Below are positions 1 through 8,290 of a stretch of 64,000 bases of DNA, in pieces (position 1 is the stretch's first letter; each line of letters opens with the position of its first letter). The DNA lies in the NCBI RefSeq assembly GCF_024807945.1, contig NZ_JANUFD010000015.1:1-64000 (forward strand), in the 5' to 3' direction. The position numbers and the translations under genes are program-made. The notes under the pieces were generated by a model, which saw nothing but the letters and a program-made list of their open reading frames with translations, searched no databases and was not told the DNA's origin. The DNA comes from Pseudomonas sp. JUb42. GTDB taxonomy: Bacteria; Pseudomonadota; Gammaproteobacteria; Pseudomonadales; Pseudomonadaceae.

Positions 1-28
1 CCCATGTGAGAGTAGGTCATCGTCAAGA
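1..28 (+). rRNA. rrf: 5S ribosomal RNA, 3' end (partial)
   Basis: The first bases match the conserved 3' end of Pseudomonas 5S rRNA (the CCCATGTGAGAGTAGG segment followed by the CGTCAAG closing strand of helix I). The rest of the gene and any rRNA operon lie upstream, outside the window. The exact 3' nucleotide is estimated. Confidence 0.9.
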
Positions 29-37
29 TTAAATTCC

Positions 38-75
38 AAAACCCCATTTGCGAAAGCAGATGGGGTTTTGTTTTT
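38..75 (+). terminator. Intrinsic terminator of the rRNA operon
   Basis: A 14-bp stem (arms 38-51 and 56-69, one mismatch) with a GAAA tetraloop is followed by a T-rich tail. It starts ten bases after the 5S rRNA, as expected for the end of an rRNA transcript. Confidence 0.9.
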
Positions 76-158
76 GCGCCGAGAAAAGCCGCCGGTTACA
101 AGGCACGAAGGTTAAGTGGGCATCGTATATTCGCCAAGTGACGCGCCCTGGGTTCGGC

Positions 159-653
159 CTATCCCTGTCGAGCCAGGCGAGTACCTTGTTTGCGCAAAGA
201 GAAAAGCTGCGCGGTGACGCCCAGCACCAGCGCGATGACAATCAAGCCCAGAGCACCCTTGAGCAGGGGTGAATCGGGGTTGGTTACGATGGGATGGCCA
301 TCCGGCACGCGGCGCAGGGTTTCCGAGACAGTCGGGACCATCAGGAAAAACGCAGTCAGGCTCAGCATGATGGTTTCCAGGTACACACCCGCTCGCCCCA
401 GCCGGTCGATGAACCCAACCCCGTAGCCTGCCAGTAACAGCACGATCGTGATGGCACCGATGACCGGGCTGATGGGTTGGTGGGCTACCAGAAATACTGT
501 GCAACCGCCGATCAGCATTGATACAAAATAAGCCATTCCGGCCCGTGATCGCGGCATGATGCGCCCGTGTTTGATGAACATATAAGCGGCCAGCGGAATG
601 GCTGGCAGGCTCCCGAGTGTATGTACCCAGCCAAGGGCAGAGATCCCGAACAT
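159..653 (-). CDS. Small integral membrane protein, unknown function
   Basis: A 164-residue protein with about four to five hydrophobic helices (roughly residues 5-25, 38-58, 63-82, 90-112 and 140-160) and no recognised catalytic motif. The start was placed at the ATG at 653 because a good AGGAG lies a few bases upstream; an in-frame ATG at 686 lacks such a site. It reads towards the rRNA terminator and is divergent from the AraC regulator at 785, so it could belong to that regulator's regulon, but nothing in the sequence proves this. No family name can be given with confidence. Confidence 0.75.
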   Translation of the reverse strand: MFGISALGWVHTLGSLPAIPLAAYMFIKHGRIMPRSRAGMAYFVSMLIGGCTVFLVAHQPISPVIGAITIVLLLAGYGVGFIDRLGRAGVYLETIMLSLTAFFLMVPTVSETLRRVPDGHPIVTNPDSPLLKGALGLIVIALVLGVTAQLFSLRKQGTRLARQG

Positions 654-784
654 TTGACTACTCCTGTTTGATTGGATGATGTGCACAAAGACACCGTCCG
701 CAAAACGCTATGGGGTTGCAGGTCAACAACGCTAAAGCGTTATGATTTCCGGGCTTAGACTATTGAAGACGTGGCTGGACTGAC

Positions 785-1687
785 ATGACGGATTTACTCG
801 AAAACTTGACCATTCTTCCAGAGATGCAGTTGGAGGGGCTTGCCACAGGGGATCTGCTTTCCCAGGTATTGGCCCAGATTCGCCTCACCGGGGATCGGGT
901 CTACTCCGTGACCCTGGCCCAGGGTGAACACTTGGAACTGGACGCAAAAAGCTCCCATGTCTGCGTCCTTCAACAAGGCCGGCTGCACATCGAAAGTGCC
1001 GACAGGCAGAGCGTGACGGTCGAGCAGGGCGACATTCTGCTGCTTCCCCACGATTCGTCCTCCGCGAGTATCAAGGCCTCCAGCGGACTTGCAGCGGTGG
1101 TGATCTGCCGGTTCTGGTTCGATGCCCGCAGTTTTCAGGCCATGTTGTTTGCCATGCCCTGGCTGATCCATATCAGGCAGGCCGAGGCGGCCGCATGGGC
1201 AGAAGGAATCCTGCATTTCATGCTGATCGAAGCCAACGACACGCAGCCAGGTGGCGCATTGATGGTTTCGCGCCTCATCGACCTTACGGTCATTCGCATC
1301 CTGCGGACGTGGGTCCAGCACGGCACGGCGTCAGGATGGCTCGGGGGCCTGTCTGACGAACGCATCGCACGGGCACTGCGAGCTATTCACGAAAAGCCCG
1401 GACAGCAATGGAGCATCGACGCACTGGCTGCGATTGCCGGTATGTCGCGCTCCAGCTTCTGCGACTGGTTCAGCAAATTGGTCGGACGCTCGCCGCTGCG
1501 TTATCAGAATGAATGGCGGCTGACCTTGGCCAAAACCATGCTGTCGAAACACAACAGCCGCATCGGGGAGGTGGGTTTCGCCGTTGGCTACGAGTCCGAG
1601 GCGTCCTTCAGTCGCGCCTACAAGGCGTATTTCGGCCGCTCACCACGGGACGACAACAGCCAGGGCGTGGCTGAGGCGCAGGGTTGA
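785..1687 (+). CDS. AraC-family transcriptional regulator with N-terminal cupin
   Basis: A 300-residue regulator. Residues about 10-190 resemble the cupin-type ligand-binding domain (cupin_6) found in this AraC subfamily. Residues about 195-290 hold the paired helix-turn-helix unit: first helix region around IDALAAIAGMSRSSF, then the LRYQNEWRLTLA and VGFAVGYESEASFSRAYK segments typical of AraC C-termini. It is paralogous to the regulator at 2791-3711. The SDR oxidoreductase at 1739-2704 lies between the two and is the likely target of one or both. This subfamily often controls neighbouring short-chain dehydrogenases. The effector is unknown. Confidence 0.92.
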   Translation: MTDLLENLTILPEMQLEGLATGDLLSQVLAQIRLTGDRVYSVTLAQGEHLELDAKSSHVCVLQQGRLHIESADRQSVTVEQGDILLLPHDSSSASIKASSGLAAVVICRFWFDARSFQAMLFAMPWLIHIRQAEAAAWAEGILHFMLIEANDTQPGGALMVSRLIDLTVIRILRTWVQHGTASGWLGGLSDERIARALRAIHEKPGQQWSIDALAAIAGMSRSSFCDWFSKLVGRSPLRYQNEWRLTLAKTMLSKHNSRIGEVGFAVGYESEASFSRAYKAYFGRSPRDDNSQGVAEAQG

Positions 1688-1738
1688 GGCCTCGCTGGGC
1701 ATCAAGGACGGTGAAAAAGCCTTCTTTAACCCACGGCG

Positions 1739-2704
1739 TCAAACGGTCATCCCTGTCCATTGTTCCGATACGGCCCAAAGCCGTTGCGCATACTCAGGGT
1801 CCACGGCCCATGTCGCAACGCCTTTACGCCCCGTCTCGGGGGTGCTGAGCGGGGCGATATTGCAGTCTTCGCAATACACGCCACCCAGGTTCGTCAGTGC
1901 TTTACTGGTTGCGCACCACAGTCCCGTTGCGGCGCCTTGCTCCAGGGTCTTGAGCCCGTTCTGTGGGTCCAGGCGTTGCTGACCATGCTCATCCAGCACG
2001 TCAAAGGCGGCGATCTCGGCAGGGCTCAGATGGCGCCCCAACTCGGTGAGGATCTGCCCTGGATGCAGGGAGAATGCCCGGACACCCTGATCACGTCCGC
2101 GTTTATCCAGTTCCTTGGCAAACAGGGCGTTGGCGGTCTTCGATTGACCGTAAGCCTGCCACTTGTCATAGGGGCGGCGCATAAAGTCTATGTCGTCAAA
2201 ATCCACTCCGGCTATTTGATGCCCGCGCGACGACATTGCAATCACTCGCGCCGCATCCGCCGCGACGAGTGCTGGCCATAGCCCGCAGGTCAGGCGGTAA
2301 TGACCGAGATGGTTGGTGGCGAACTGGCTTTCGTGGCCGTCGGCATCGCGGCTCAGCGGCGCGGCCATGACCCCGGCGCAGTTGATCAGTAGCGAGATTG
2401 CCTGCCCACGCTTGATCAGGCGTTGGCTGAAGGCTGCAACCGAAGCGGGCTGCAGCAGATCCATCTCCAGCACTTCAACGCCCTCAATTGTGCCCAGCGC
2501 GGCGTGTGCCCGCGCCGGATCCCTGGCCGGTACGATGACCCGCGCGCCTGCACCGGCCAGGCTTTTTGCGGTGACCAGACCGATCCCTGAATAACCGCCC
2601 GTGACGATGGCAAGTGTGCCGTGCAGGTCAATACCTGCCATGACCTGGTCAGCGGTACTGTCGGCGTTGAAATGGCTGTGGATGGGTTTTTGCGGCGTTG
2701 TCAT
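1739..2704 (-). CDS. Short-chain dehydrogenase/reductase (SDR)
   Basis: A 321-residue Rossmann-fold oxidoreductase. The NAD(P)-binding TGGYSGIG motif is near residues 35-42, the NCAGV motif near 108, and the catalytic Ser with the YGQSK (YxxxK) motif near 185. The C-terminal part is longer than a minimal SDR, as in the retinol dehydrogenase/WWOX-like branch. It is divergent from the AraC regulator at 2791 and convergent with the one at 785, so transcriptional control by these regulators is likely. The substrate cannot be read from the sequence; an aldehyde, ketone or alcohol is expected from the family. Confidence 0.92.
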   Translation of the reverse strand: MTTPQKPIHSHFNADSTADQVMAGIDLHGTLAIVTGGYSGIGLVTAKSLAGAGARVIVPARDPARAHAALGTIEGVEVLEMDLLQPASVAAFSQRLIKRGQAISLLINCAGVMAAPLSRDADGHESQFATNHLGHYRLTCGLWPALVAADAARVIAMSSRGHQIAGVDFDDIDFMRRPYDKWQAYGQSKTANALFAKELDKRGRDQGVRAFSLHPGQILTELGRHLSPAEIAAFDVLDEHGQQRLDPQNGLKTLEQGAATGLWCATSKALTNLGGVYCEDCNIAPLSTPETGRKGVATWAVDPEYAQRLWAVSEQWTGMTV

Positions 2705-2790
2705 CAGAATTCTCCCGGTCAGGTATCGAAGTGGTGAATTCTTCTCTAAGCTGTCTGGATGAACCAGTCTGATAAATCCGGTTTTCTGTC

Positions 2791-3711
2791 GTGATCATCC
2801 AAAATTCAGCCGCTGATCCGTTGTCCGATATCCTTGCGTTGTCCGGGCTTCGAGCTGCCTGCTCCGTGCGTCTGCAGGCGGGAGGAGTGTGGGCCTTGCG
2901 GTTCCGGCCCATCGAATTGAAGTTCAATGTGGTAAGACGCGGCGAGTGCTGGTTGCGCCTGCACGGCATGGCGCCTTGTCAGTTGCGGGCGGGAGACTGT
3001 TTTGTGGTCTCGCGCACGCCATTTATCCTGTCCAGCGGACCGGACGTGGAAGCGGTCAATGCCTCTGAGGTGTTTTCCCGGTCGCAAGCGTCGGCGATAT
3101 TCGGTGTGGGAGACGACGTCGAACTACTGGGCGGCAGCGTTTCCCTGGGCGGCCCAGGTGCTGTGGAGTTGCTCGATGTGCTGCCGCCCGCGCTGATCAT
3201 CCGCGCTGAGGCTACTGGCGCGTCGTCCTTCGGCTGGCTGCTCGATGAGCTGGATCGCGAGTGGCAGTCGAGTCAGGCGGGCGCGCAGGCGATGTGTAAC
3301 GACCTGCTTCGGCTGATCTTCGTCCATGCACTGCGCCATCACATCAGCACGGCCGACGCTGCCGATCTGCACTGGCTGGGAGGGTTGCGCGACCCGGTCA
3401 TCGCTGGAGTGCTGCGAGCCATTCATGGCGCACCGGAAAAGCCGTTGCGGCTGACAGAAATGGCGCAGATTGCCTGTATGTCGCGATCCGCATTCGCCGC
3501 GTTGTTCAAGGCGCGGACAGGGCAGGCCCCCGTCGAATATGCCACGCGCTGGCGCATGCGCGTGGCGGCGTCCCGGTTGCGCAACAGCCTGGACAGCGTC
3601 GCCAGCGTGGCGGCGTCATTGGGCTATTTGTCGGACGCCGCTTTTGGTGTCGCATTCCGTCGCGTTCACGGGATAGCGCCGGGGCAATATCGACGTGGCG
3701 AAGCCAACTAA
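2791..3711 (+). CDS. AraC-family transcriptional regulator with N-terminal cupin
   Basis: A 306-residue regulator of the same architecture as 785-1687: cupin_6-like N-terminal domain (about residues 5-195) and AraC HTH domain (about 205-300) with LTEMAQIACMSRSAF and VAASLGYLSDAAFGVAFRR. The 86-bp gap to the divergent SDR is a natural place for a regulated promoter. The codons fit the neighbourhood and there is no sign of damage. Ligand unknown. Confidence 0.92.
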   Translation: MIIQNSAADPLSDILALSGLRAACSVRLQAGGVWALRFRPIELKFNVVRRGECWLRLHGMAPCQLRAGDCFVVSRTPFILSSGPDVEAVNASEVFSRSQASAIFGVGDDVELLGGSVSLGGPGAVELLDVLPPALIIRAEATGASSFGWLLDELDREWQSSQAGAQAMCNDLLRLIFVHALRHHISTADAADLHWLGGLRDPVIAGVLRAIHGAPEKPLRLTEMAQIACMSRSAFAALFKARTGQAPVEYATRWRMRVAASRLRNSLDSVASVAASLGYLSDAAFGVAFRRVHGIAPGQYRRGEAN

Positions 3712-3726
3712 CGCTGACTTCTGGCC

Positions 3727-4233
3727 TCAAGCCCGCTTCGGCAGCTTCCAGTCAGGCCTGATGAAGTGACAGGTGTAGCCATTGGGGATGCGTTCCAGGT
3801 AATCCTGGTGCTCCGGTTCGGCTTCCCAGAACGGTCCTGCCGGTTCGATCTCGGTGACGACGCGGCCCGGCCACAGCTTCGATGCGTCGACGTCGGCGGC
3901 AGTGTCTTCGGCGATGTCGCGTTGCTGTTCGCTCAGGTAATAGATCGCCGAGCGATAGCTGGGGCCGCGGTCATTGCCCTGGCGATTGGGCGTACTCGGG
4001 TCGTGGATCTGGAAAAAGAACTCGAGGATCTGCCGATAGCTGATAACCGCCGGGTCGAAGACGATCTCGATGGCTTCGGCGTGGTTGCCGTGGTTGCGGT
4101 AGGTGGCGTTCTCCACCTCGCCGCCGGTGTAGCCGACCCGGGTATGCAGCACGCCTGGGTAACGCCGCAGCAGGTCCTGCATGCCCCAGAAGCAGCCGCC
4201 GGCAAGGATGGCGGTTTCGGTTTGGCTGGTCAT
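3727..4233 (-). CDS. msrA: Peptide methionine sulfoxide reductase MsrA
   Basis: A 168-residue protein that reduces methionine-S-sulfoxide in proteins or as free amino acid. The catalytic GCFWG motif is at about residues 13-17, followed by the family segments RVGYTGG, HAEAIEIVFDP and FFQIHDPSTPNRQGND. The start at 4233 has a GGAAGGA ribosome-binding site; a 31-codon upstream extension lacks family similarity. This is a shorter MsrA class than the about 215-residue housekeeping form of Pseudomonas, so the genome probably has another copy. It ends head-to-head with the AraC gene. Confidence 0.95.
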   Translation of the reverse strand: MTSQTETAILAGGCFWGMQDLLRRYPGVLHTRVGYTGGEVENATYRNHGNHAEAIEIVFDPAVISYRQILEFFFQIHDPSTPNRQGNDRGPSYRSAIYYLSEQQRDIAEDTAADVDASKLWPGRVVTEIEPAGPFWEAEPEHQDYLERIPNGYTCHFIRPDWKLPKRA

Positions 4234-4360
4234 GGTCTGTCCTTCCCCTCGGGGACGTTGGGTATGGCTGATGTTATGAGGGCGGGTTGGGCGATTCCAA
4301 GCCCAGACGGTGCAAACTGGCATCATGAGTCAGCGAAAGTGCGCGTATCGCCGCCTCTGT

Positions 4361-5122
4361 TCAATTCATGACTTGCCCAAGGAAGGCCCGGGTCCGCTCG
4401 TTCTGTGGGTTTTCGAAAAAAACCTGCGGCGTGTTCTGTTCGATGATCTCGCCTTTATCCATGAATATGACCCGATTGGCCATAGTGCGGGCAAAGCCCA
4501 TTTCATGGGTTACGCAAATCATGGTCATGCCTTCTTGCGCAAGGGTGATCATGGTATCGAGCACCTCCTTGACCATTTCCGGATCGAGGGCGGAGGTGGG
4601 TTCGTCGAACAGCATGACCTTGGGCTTCATGCACAATGCCCGGGCGATGGCGACCCTTTGCTGCTGGCCACCGGACAGCTGCACCGGGTATTTATGGGCT
4701 TGCTCAGGGATGCGCACCCGCTCCAGATACTCCATGGCGACGGCTTCGGCCTCTTTGGTTGACGTGTTGCGCACCCAGCGTTGGGCCAGGGTACAGTTTT
4801 GCAGGATGGTCAGGTGTGGGAACAGGTTGAAATGCTGGAATACCATGCCGACTTCCCGGCGGATATTTTCGATATGGCGGGGATTATTGGTGAGCTTGAC
4901 CCCGTCAATACTGACCACACCTTCCTGGTAATCCTCCAGGCGATTCAGGCAGCGTATGGTGGTCGATTTGCCCGAGCCGGACGGGCCGCATAACACTATG
5001 CGCTCGCCCATCTGCACGTCGAGGTTGATGTTTTTGAGTACCTGGAAATTGCCGTACCATTTGTTCAAGTCGCGGACTTGAATGAGCGGTGCCGGTTGGC
5101 CGTCGGTGGTGGTTTTTTGCAT
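4361..5122 (-). CDS. Polar amino acid ABC transporter, ATP-binding protein
   Basis: A 253-residue ATPase of the GlnQ/HisP type. Walker A GPSGSGKST lies near residue 45, the signature LSGGQQQRVAIARAL near 148 and Walker B MLFDEPTSALDPE near 170, with a switch histidine in VTHEMGFA. It is the last gene of a leftward operon: SBP (7387), permease (6702), MmgE/PrpD enzyme (5252), ATPase. A single REP-like sequence lies in the 129-bp gap before it, which may modulate its expression relative to the other genes. Substrate unknown. Confidence 0.95.
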   Translation of the reverse strand: MQKTTTDGQPAPLIQVRDLNKWYGNFQVLKNINLDVQMGERIVLCGPSGSGKSTTIRCLNRLEDYQEGVVSIDGVKLTNNPRHIENIRREVGMVFQHFNLFPHLTILQNCTLAQRWVRNTSTKEAEAVAMEYLERVRIPEQAHKYPVQLSGGQQQRVAIARALCMKPKVMLFDEPTSALDPEMVKEVLDTMITLAQEGMTMICVTHEMGFARTMANRVIFMDKGEIIEQNTPQVFFENPQNERTRAFLGQVMN

Positions 5123-5155
5123 GAAAAGTCTCCGGACAGGGATGGGGAGGGCGTT

Positions 5156-5176
5156 CTCGCGGCTAAAGCCGGTCCT
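5156..5176. repeat. Single REP-like element
   Basis: The bases CTCGCGGCTAAAGCCGGTCC followed by TAC match the common Pseudomonas extragenic palindrome core (a GC-rich hairpin around GGCTAAAGCC). It sits between the MmgE/PrpD gene and the ABC ATPase gene. Confidence 0.6.
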
Positions 5177-5251
5177 ACGGTCAGATGTTGCTGCACGACA
5201 ACGCGGTGTCAGGGGGCGTTGACAGCTTGCGCAGAAGAAACCAGCAGCAGG

Positions 5252-6694
5252 TCAGACCGCAATGCTCATCATCGCCAGCAGCCTGTCATTGACCGATGGG
5301 TGTTTTTCAAGCTCGAGCAGCCAGTCAACGATTTCCTCAGCTGACTCGGGCAAGCCCTGCAGGTTATGGATAGCCTTGGCACAGATCATCGCCAGGCTGA
5401 CCGGGCGCGAGGTACTGCCCAAAGGCGAGACGATGGTCTGGTGCAGGCATTGGCCGTTACGCAGGTGAATGGTCACTCGGGCGGAGGGTCGCCGCTGGGT
5501 GCCGCTCATTTGCTGATCCATCAAGGGATCGACGTTCACCCATACCTTGCTTGCCAGGTCCTTGATGACTGGATCATCGAGCACGCCGCGCTGGAACCAC
5601 TCCCGTCCCTTGGGCAATCGCATGGCCAGAGCTGCGAGGCAGAACGGCAGGCTGAACTGGGCGTCGATTTCGTTGACCGGGTCCACAGCCATCAATTTGT
5701 CGCGGATGACCGAGAAGGTATCGACCGCCACCCCAGCGATATCGTCGATGACAATGGCATGTTCGCTCACCAATAGTTCGAAGGCTTCCAGCGCTGGTGC
5801 CATCCAGCGACAGGCGGGGTACAACTTGAAACTGCTGTCCTCCAGATACCAATGTTGCCCCAGGCCTTCAGTGAGTCTGGCAGGATCGAAGCGATCCGAG
5901 CCCATCATGCGCCAGTAGCCGGCGGGGCCGTCGAATAGGTCAGTACTGCCGATGAAGCCGGCCTGACTCAGTTCCACCGCCAGGACGCCAGCCATGGCTG
6001 CGGGGGCGACGAAGTCTTTCAATGAAATGATCGGCCGTGAATTCCAGTTGTACTTGTGCAGGCTGGGTACCGGCGTGAGACCGCCCGCCAGGCCGATGGC
6101 ATTGTTCAGCGCATCGCGCTGCAGCCCGCGCAGACGCGAGTAGGTGATGCAGGCACCAATGCCTTGATGCTGGGAGACGCCGTAGACTTCGGCAAAGCGT
6201 TCGGCACTGGGTTGCATGGAGAAAATCAGCCGGTTGTTGACCTCGTAACCGGCGACTACGGCAGTGATGAAGGCTTTGCCGCTGACGGGCTGCTCACCCA
6301 AGGCGCTCAAGGCAGCACTGACGATGGTCGAGCCGGGATGGCCCATGCCCTTGCCGTCGATTTCAAAACCGTCGTCGTAATCCAGTGCGTTAGCGGTCAC
6401 CGCATTAGCAAATGCCGCAGCTGATGCACTGCTGCTTAACGCAGTTCCGAACACCGGGCAGCCGCCACTGCCCATGGCTTTAGCGGCTTTGCGGGCGCTG
6501 ACGGCGACCTCCAGGCTGCGGCCTGCCATGGCGCAGCAAAAGGTGTCGAGAATGTGCCATTTGGCTTTTTCCACCACCGAGGCGGGCAGGCTGTCGTAGT
6601 CCAGTTGTGCTGCGAAATCCACTACTGCCGCAGTAATGGGCGCCAGGGCATCGTCGGCCGTGGCGACTGAAGGCTTATGCAGAAAGTCGTTCAT
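5252..6694 (-). CDS. MmgE/PrpD family protein
   Basis: A 480-residue protein of the MmgE/PrpD superfamily, which includes 2-methylcitrate dehydratase, cis-aconitate decarboxylase and itaconate-related enzymes. Family features seen are the N-terminal helical segment with WHILDTFCCAMAG, the NALDYDD motif near residue 100, HPGSTIVSA near 120, and a C-terminal domain with CRWMAPALEAF and FSLPFCLA. It lies inside an amino-acid-type ABC importer operon, 7 bp from the permease gene, rather than in a prp operon, so a role on the imported compound (dehydration, decarboxylation or isomerisation of a carboxylic acid) is inferred. Housekeeping methylcitrate dehydratase is unlikely from this context. Confidence 0.9.
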   Translation of the reverse strand: MNDFLHKPSVATADDALAPITAAVVDFAAQLDYDSLPASVVEKAKWHILDTFCCAMAGRSLEVAVSARKAAKAMGSGGCPVFGTALSSSASAAAFANAVTANALDYDDGFEIDGKGMGHPGSTIVSAALSALGEQPVSGKAFITAVVAGYEVNNRLIFSMQPSAERFAEVYGVSQHQGIGACITYSRLRGLQRDALNNAIGLAGGLTPVPSLHKYNWNSRPIISLKDFVAPAAMAGVLAVELSQAGFIGSTDLFDGPAGYWRMMGSDRFDPARLTEGLGQHWYLEDSSFKLYPACRWMAPALEAFELLVSEHAIVIDDIAGVAVDTFSVIRDKLMAVDPVNEIDAQFSLPFCLAALAMRLPKGREWFQRGVLDDPVIKDLASKVWVNVDPLMDQQMSGTQRRPSARVTIHLRNGQCLHQTIVSPLGSTSRPVSLAMICAKAIHNLQGLPESAEEIVDWLLELEKHPSVNDRLLAMMSIAV

Positions 6695-6701
6695 GATCCA
6701 C

Positions 6702-7376
6702 TCAGCGGCTGAAGTAGCGACGAAGAATTTTGGCTTCCAGGCGGCCGGCCAGGAGGGTCAGGGGCAGGATCGTGATGACGAAGAACAACGCAACCGCCGT
6801 GAGTACCTCCAGCGGGCGAAAGGTTTGTATGCTCAGGCGCTGGGCTTCATATAGCACTTCTCCTACGGCGATGTAGCTGCCCAGCACCGAGTTCTTTACC
6901 GACATCACGCACTGATTGGTGAAGGGCGGGATGATTCTCAGCAGGGCCTGGGGACCGGAGATCAGGCAGAGGATTTTCAAGCGGGAAAAGCCCAGGGACT
7001 TGCCCGCCTCCACCTGGCCCTTGTCCACCGCCTGGAGCCCGGCACGAAAGATCTCCGCAAAGAACACGCCGGTATACAGGGACAGGGCGATGACACAGGT
7101 CCAATAAGACGTCAGCGTGATCCCGGTAATGATGGGCAGGCAGTAATAGGACCAGACCACCAGCACCAGCGGCGGGATTGAGCGCAGGACTTCGATCACC
7201 GTGGTGCCGGGCCAGCGCAACCAGCGTCTGCCTGATAACCGCAGGGCTGCCAGTAACAGGCCGACGCAGATCCCCATCAGTACCGAAAGGCCGAGGATTT
7301 GAAAGGTCATGAGGATGCCTTTCAGCAGCAGCGCGCGATACTCGAACAACGCGCTGAAGTCCCATTGGTAATTCAT
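6702..7376 (-). CDS. Amino acid ABC transporter permease
   Basis: A 224-residue inner-membrane permease of the HisM/GlnP family with about five transmembrane helices. The EAA loop is visible as EAGKSLGFSRLK around residues 140-152, and the early segment MTFQILGLSVLMGI is typical of this family. It is the only permease in the operon, so it probably works as a homodimer. It is 10 bp from the SBP gene. Confidence 0.94.
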   Translation of the reverse strand: MNYQWDFSALFEYRALLLKGILMTFQILGLSVLMGICVGLLLAALRLSGRRWLRWPGTTVIEVLRSIPPLVLVVWSYYCLPIITGITLTSYWTCVIALSLYTGVFFAEIFRAGLQAVDKGQVEAGKSLGFSRLKILCLISGPQALLRIIPPFTNQCVMSVKNSVLGSYIAVGEVLYEAQRLSIQTFRPLEVLTAVALFFVITILPLTLLAGRLEAKILRRYFSR

Positions 7377-7386
7377 TCCGGGGTTC

Positions 7387-8172
7387 CTATTGGGCAGATG
7401 CGGTGTATTTGGACCAGATGCGGTCCAGGGTACCGTCGGCTTTCAATTGCGCCAGGCGCGAGTCGAGCCATTCACGCAACTTCGGGTCATCGGACTTGCG
7501 CAGGCCGATATTGGTGGATTGCGAGCGTACCGGTGTCGGTATGCTCATCTGTCCCTGATGACGGCGCTGCAGGTATTGGGCGATCTGGATATCGCTGGTT
7601 ACCAGCGCATCGGCCCGGGCGCTTTCCATTTGCATGAACATGGCGTCGCTGCTGGGCATCATCAGCCATTGCAAGTGAGTGAGCAGAGGCTGCAAGGCGG
7701 CGGTGGCACCTGCACCGTCCACGGCTGCCAGATGCATGGCAGGGGTATCGACCAGGTCCCAGGTGGAGTAGTCCGGCGCGGGCTTTTTCAGGGATAGTAC
7801 GGCAAATTTCAGTTCGCCCATGGACTCGCTGAAATCGATTGCCTTGCGCCGTTCCGGGGTCGAGTTATAGGCGCCCAGGAGGTCGAAACGGTCTGACTGC
7901 AAGCCGGCCACCGCAGTACCCCATTGGGTGTCGACATAACTGATCTTGATGCCGGAGCCCGCGAAGATTGCGTCCATGACATCGGGAACCAGACCTTTCC
8001 ACTCGTTGCTCAACAGGTCCTTGGTGTACCAGGGCGCTGCTTCCACCGCACCTACCCGAATCAGCTTTTTCTCTTGCACGGTCGCCAGGTCACTGGCGGC
8101 GAATCCGTATGTTGAAAGCCCAAGCGCGGTCACGGCCAGCGCTGAGGTAATGAGTTTTCTGAGCTGGTGCAA
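7387..8172 (-). CDS. Amino acid ABC transporter, periplasmic substrate-binding protein
   Basis: A class of SBP_bac_3 protein, 261 residues if it starts at the TTG at 8172. That start has GGGAGAAAGAC just upstream and gives a clean signal peptide (LRKLITSALAVTALGLSTYGFAAS). An ATG at 8274 would add 34 residues that overlap the regulatory region and destroy the signal peptide. The mature part shows typical SBP features (KLIRVGAVEAAPWYT, FDLLGAYNSTPERRKAIDFS). First gene of the importer operon, divergent from the LysR gene at 8291. Ligand unknown, presumably an amino acid or related small acid. Confidence 0.9.
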   Translation of the reverse strand: MHQLRKLITSALAVTALGLSTYGFAASDLATVQEKKLIRVGAVEAAPWYTKDLLSNEWKGLVPDVMDAIFAGSGIKISYVDTQWGTAVAGLQSDRFDLLGAYNSTPERRKAIDFSESMGELKFAVLSLKKPAPDYSTWDLVDTPAMHLAAVDGAGATAALQPLLTHLQWLMMPSSDAMFMQMESARADALVTSDIQIAQYLQRRHQGQMSIPTPVRSQSTNIGLRKSDDPKLREWLDSRLAQLKADGTLDRIWSKYTASAQ

Positions 8173-8271
8173 AGTCTTTCTCCCATTCGTATGGATGCGG
8201 AATCTTCTTTGGCAGTGGCTTAACGTTATCATTGGGATATCATGCGACCAACAGCGATAAATAACGAAGTT

Positions 8272-8288
8272 CATAACTTGGAGTTATG
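8272..8288. promoter_or_regulatory. Perfect dyad with T-N11-A spacing, candidate LysR-type binding site
   Basis: CATAAC-TTGGA-GTTATG is a perfect 6-bp inverted repeat with a 5-bp spacer. T8274 and A8286 are separated by 11 bases, the LysR-box spacing. It ends two bases before the start codon of the LysR gene, and binding there would occlude translation and transcription start signals, consistent with autoregulation. The role is inferred. Confidence 0.5.
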
Positions 8289-8290
8289 GG

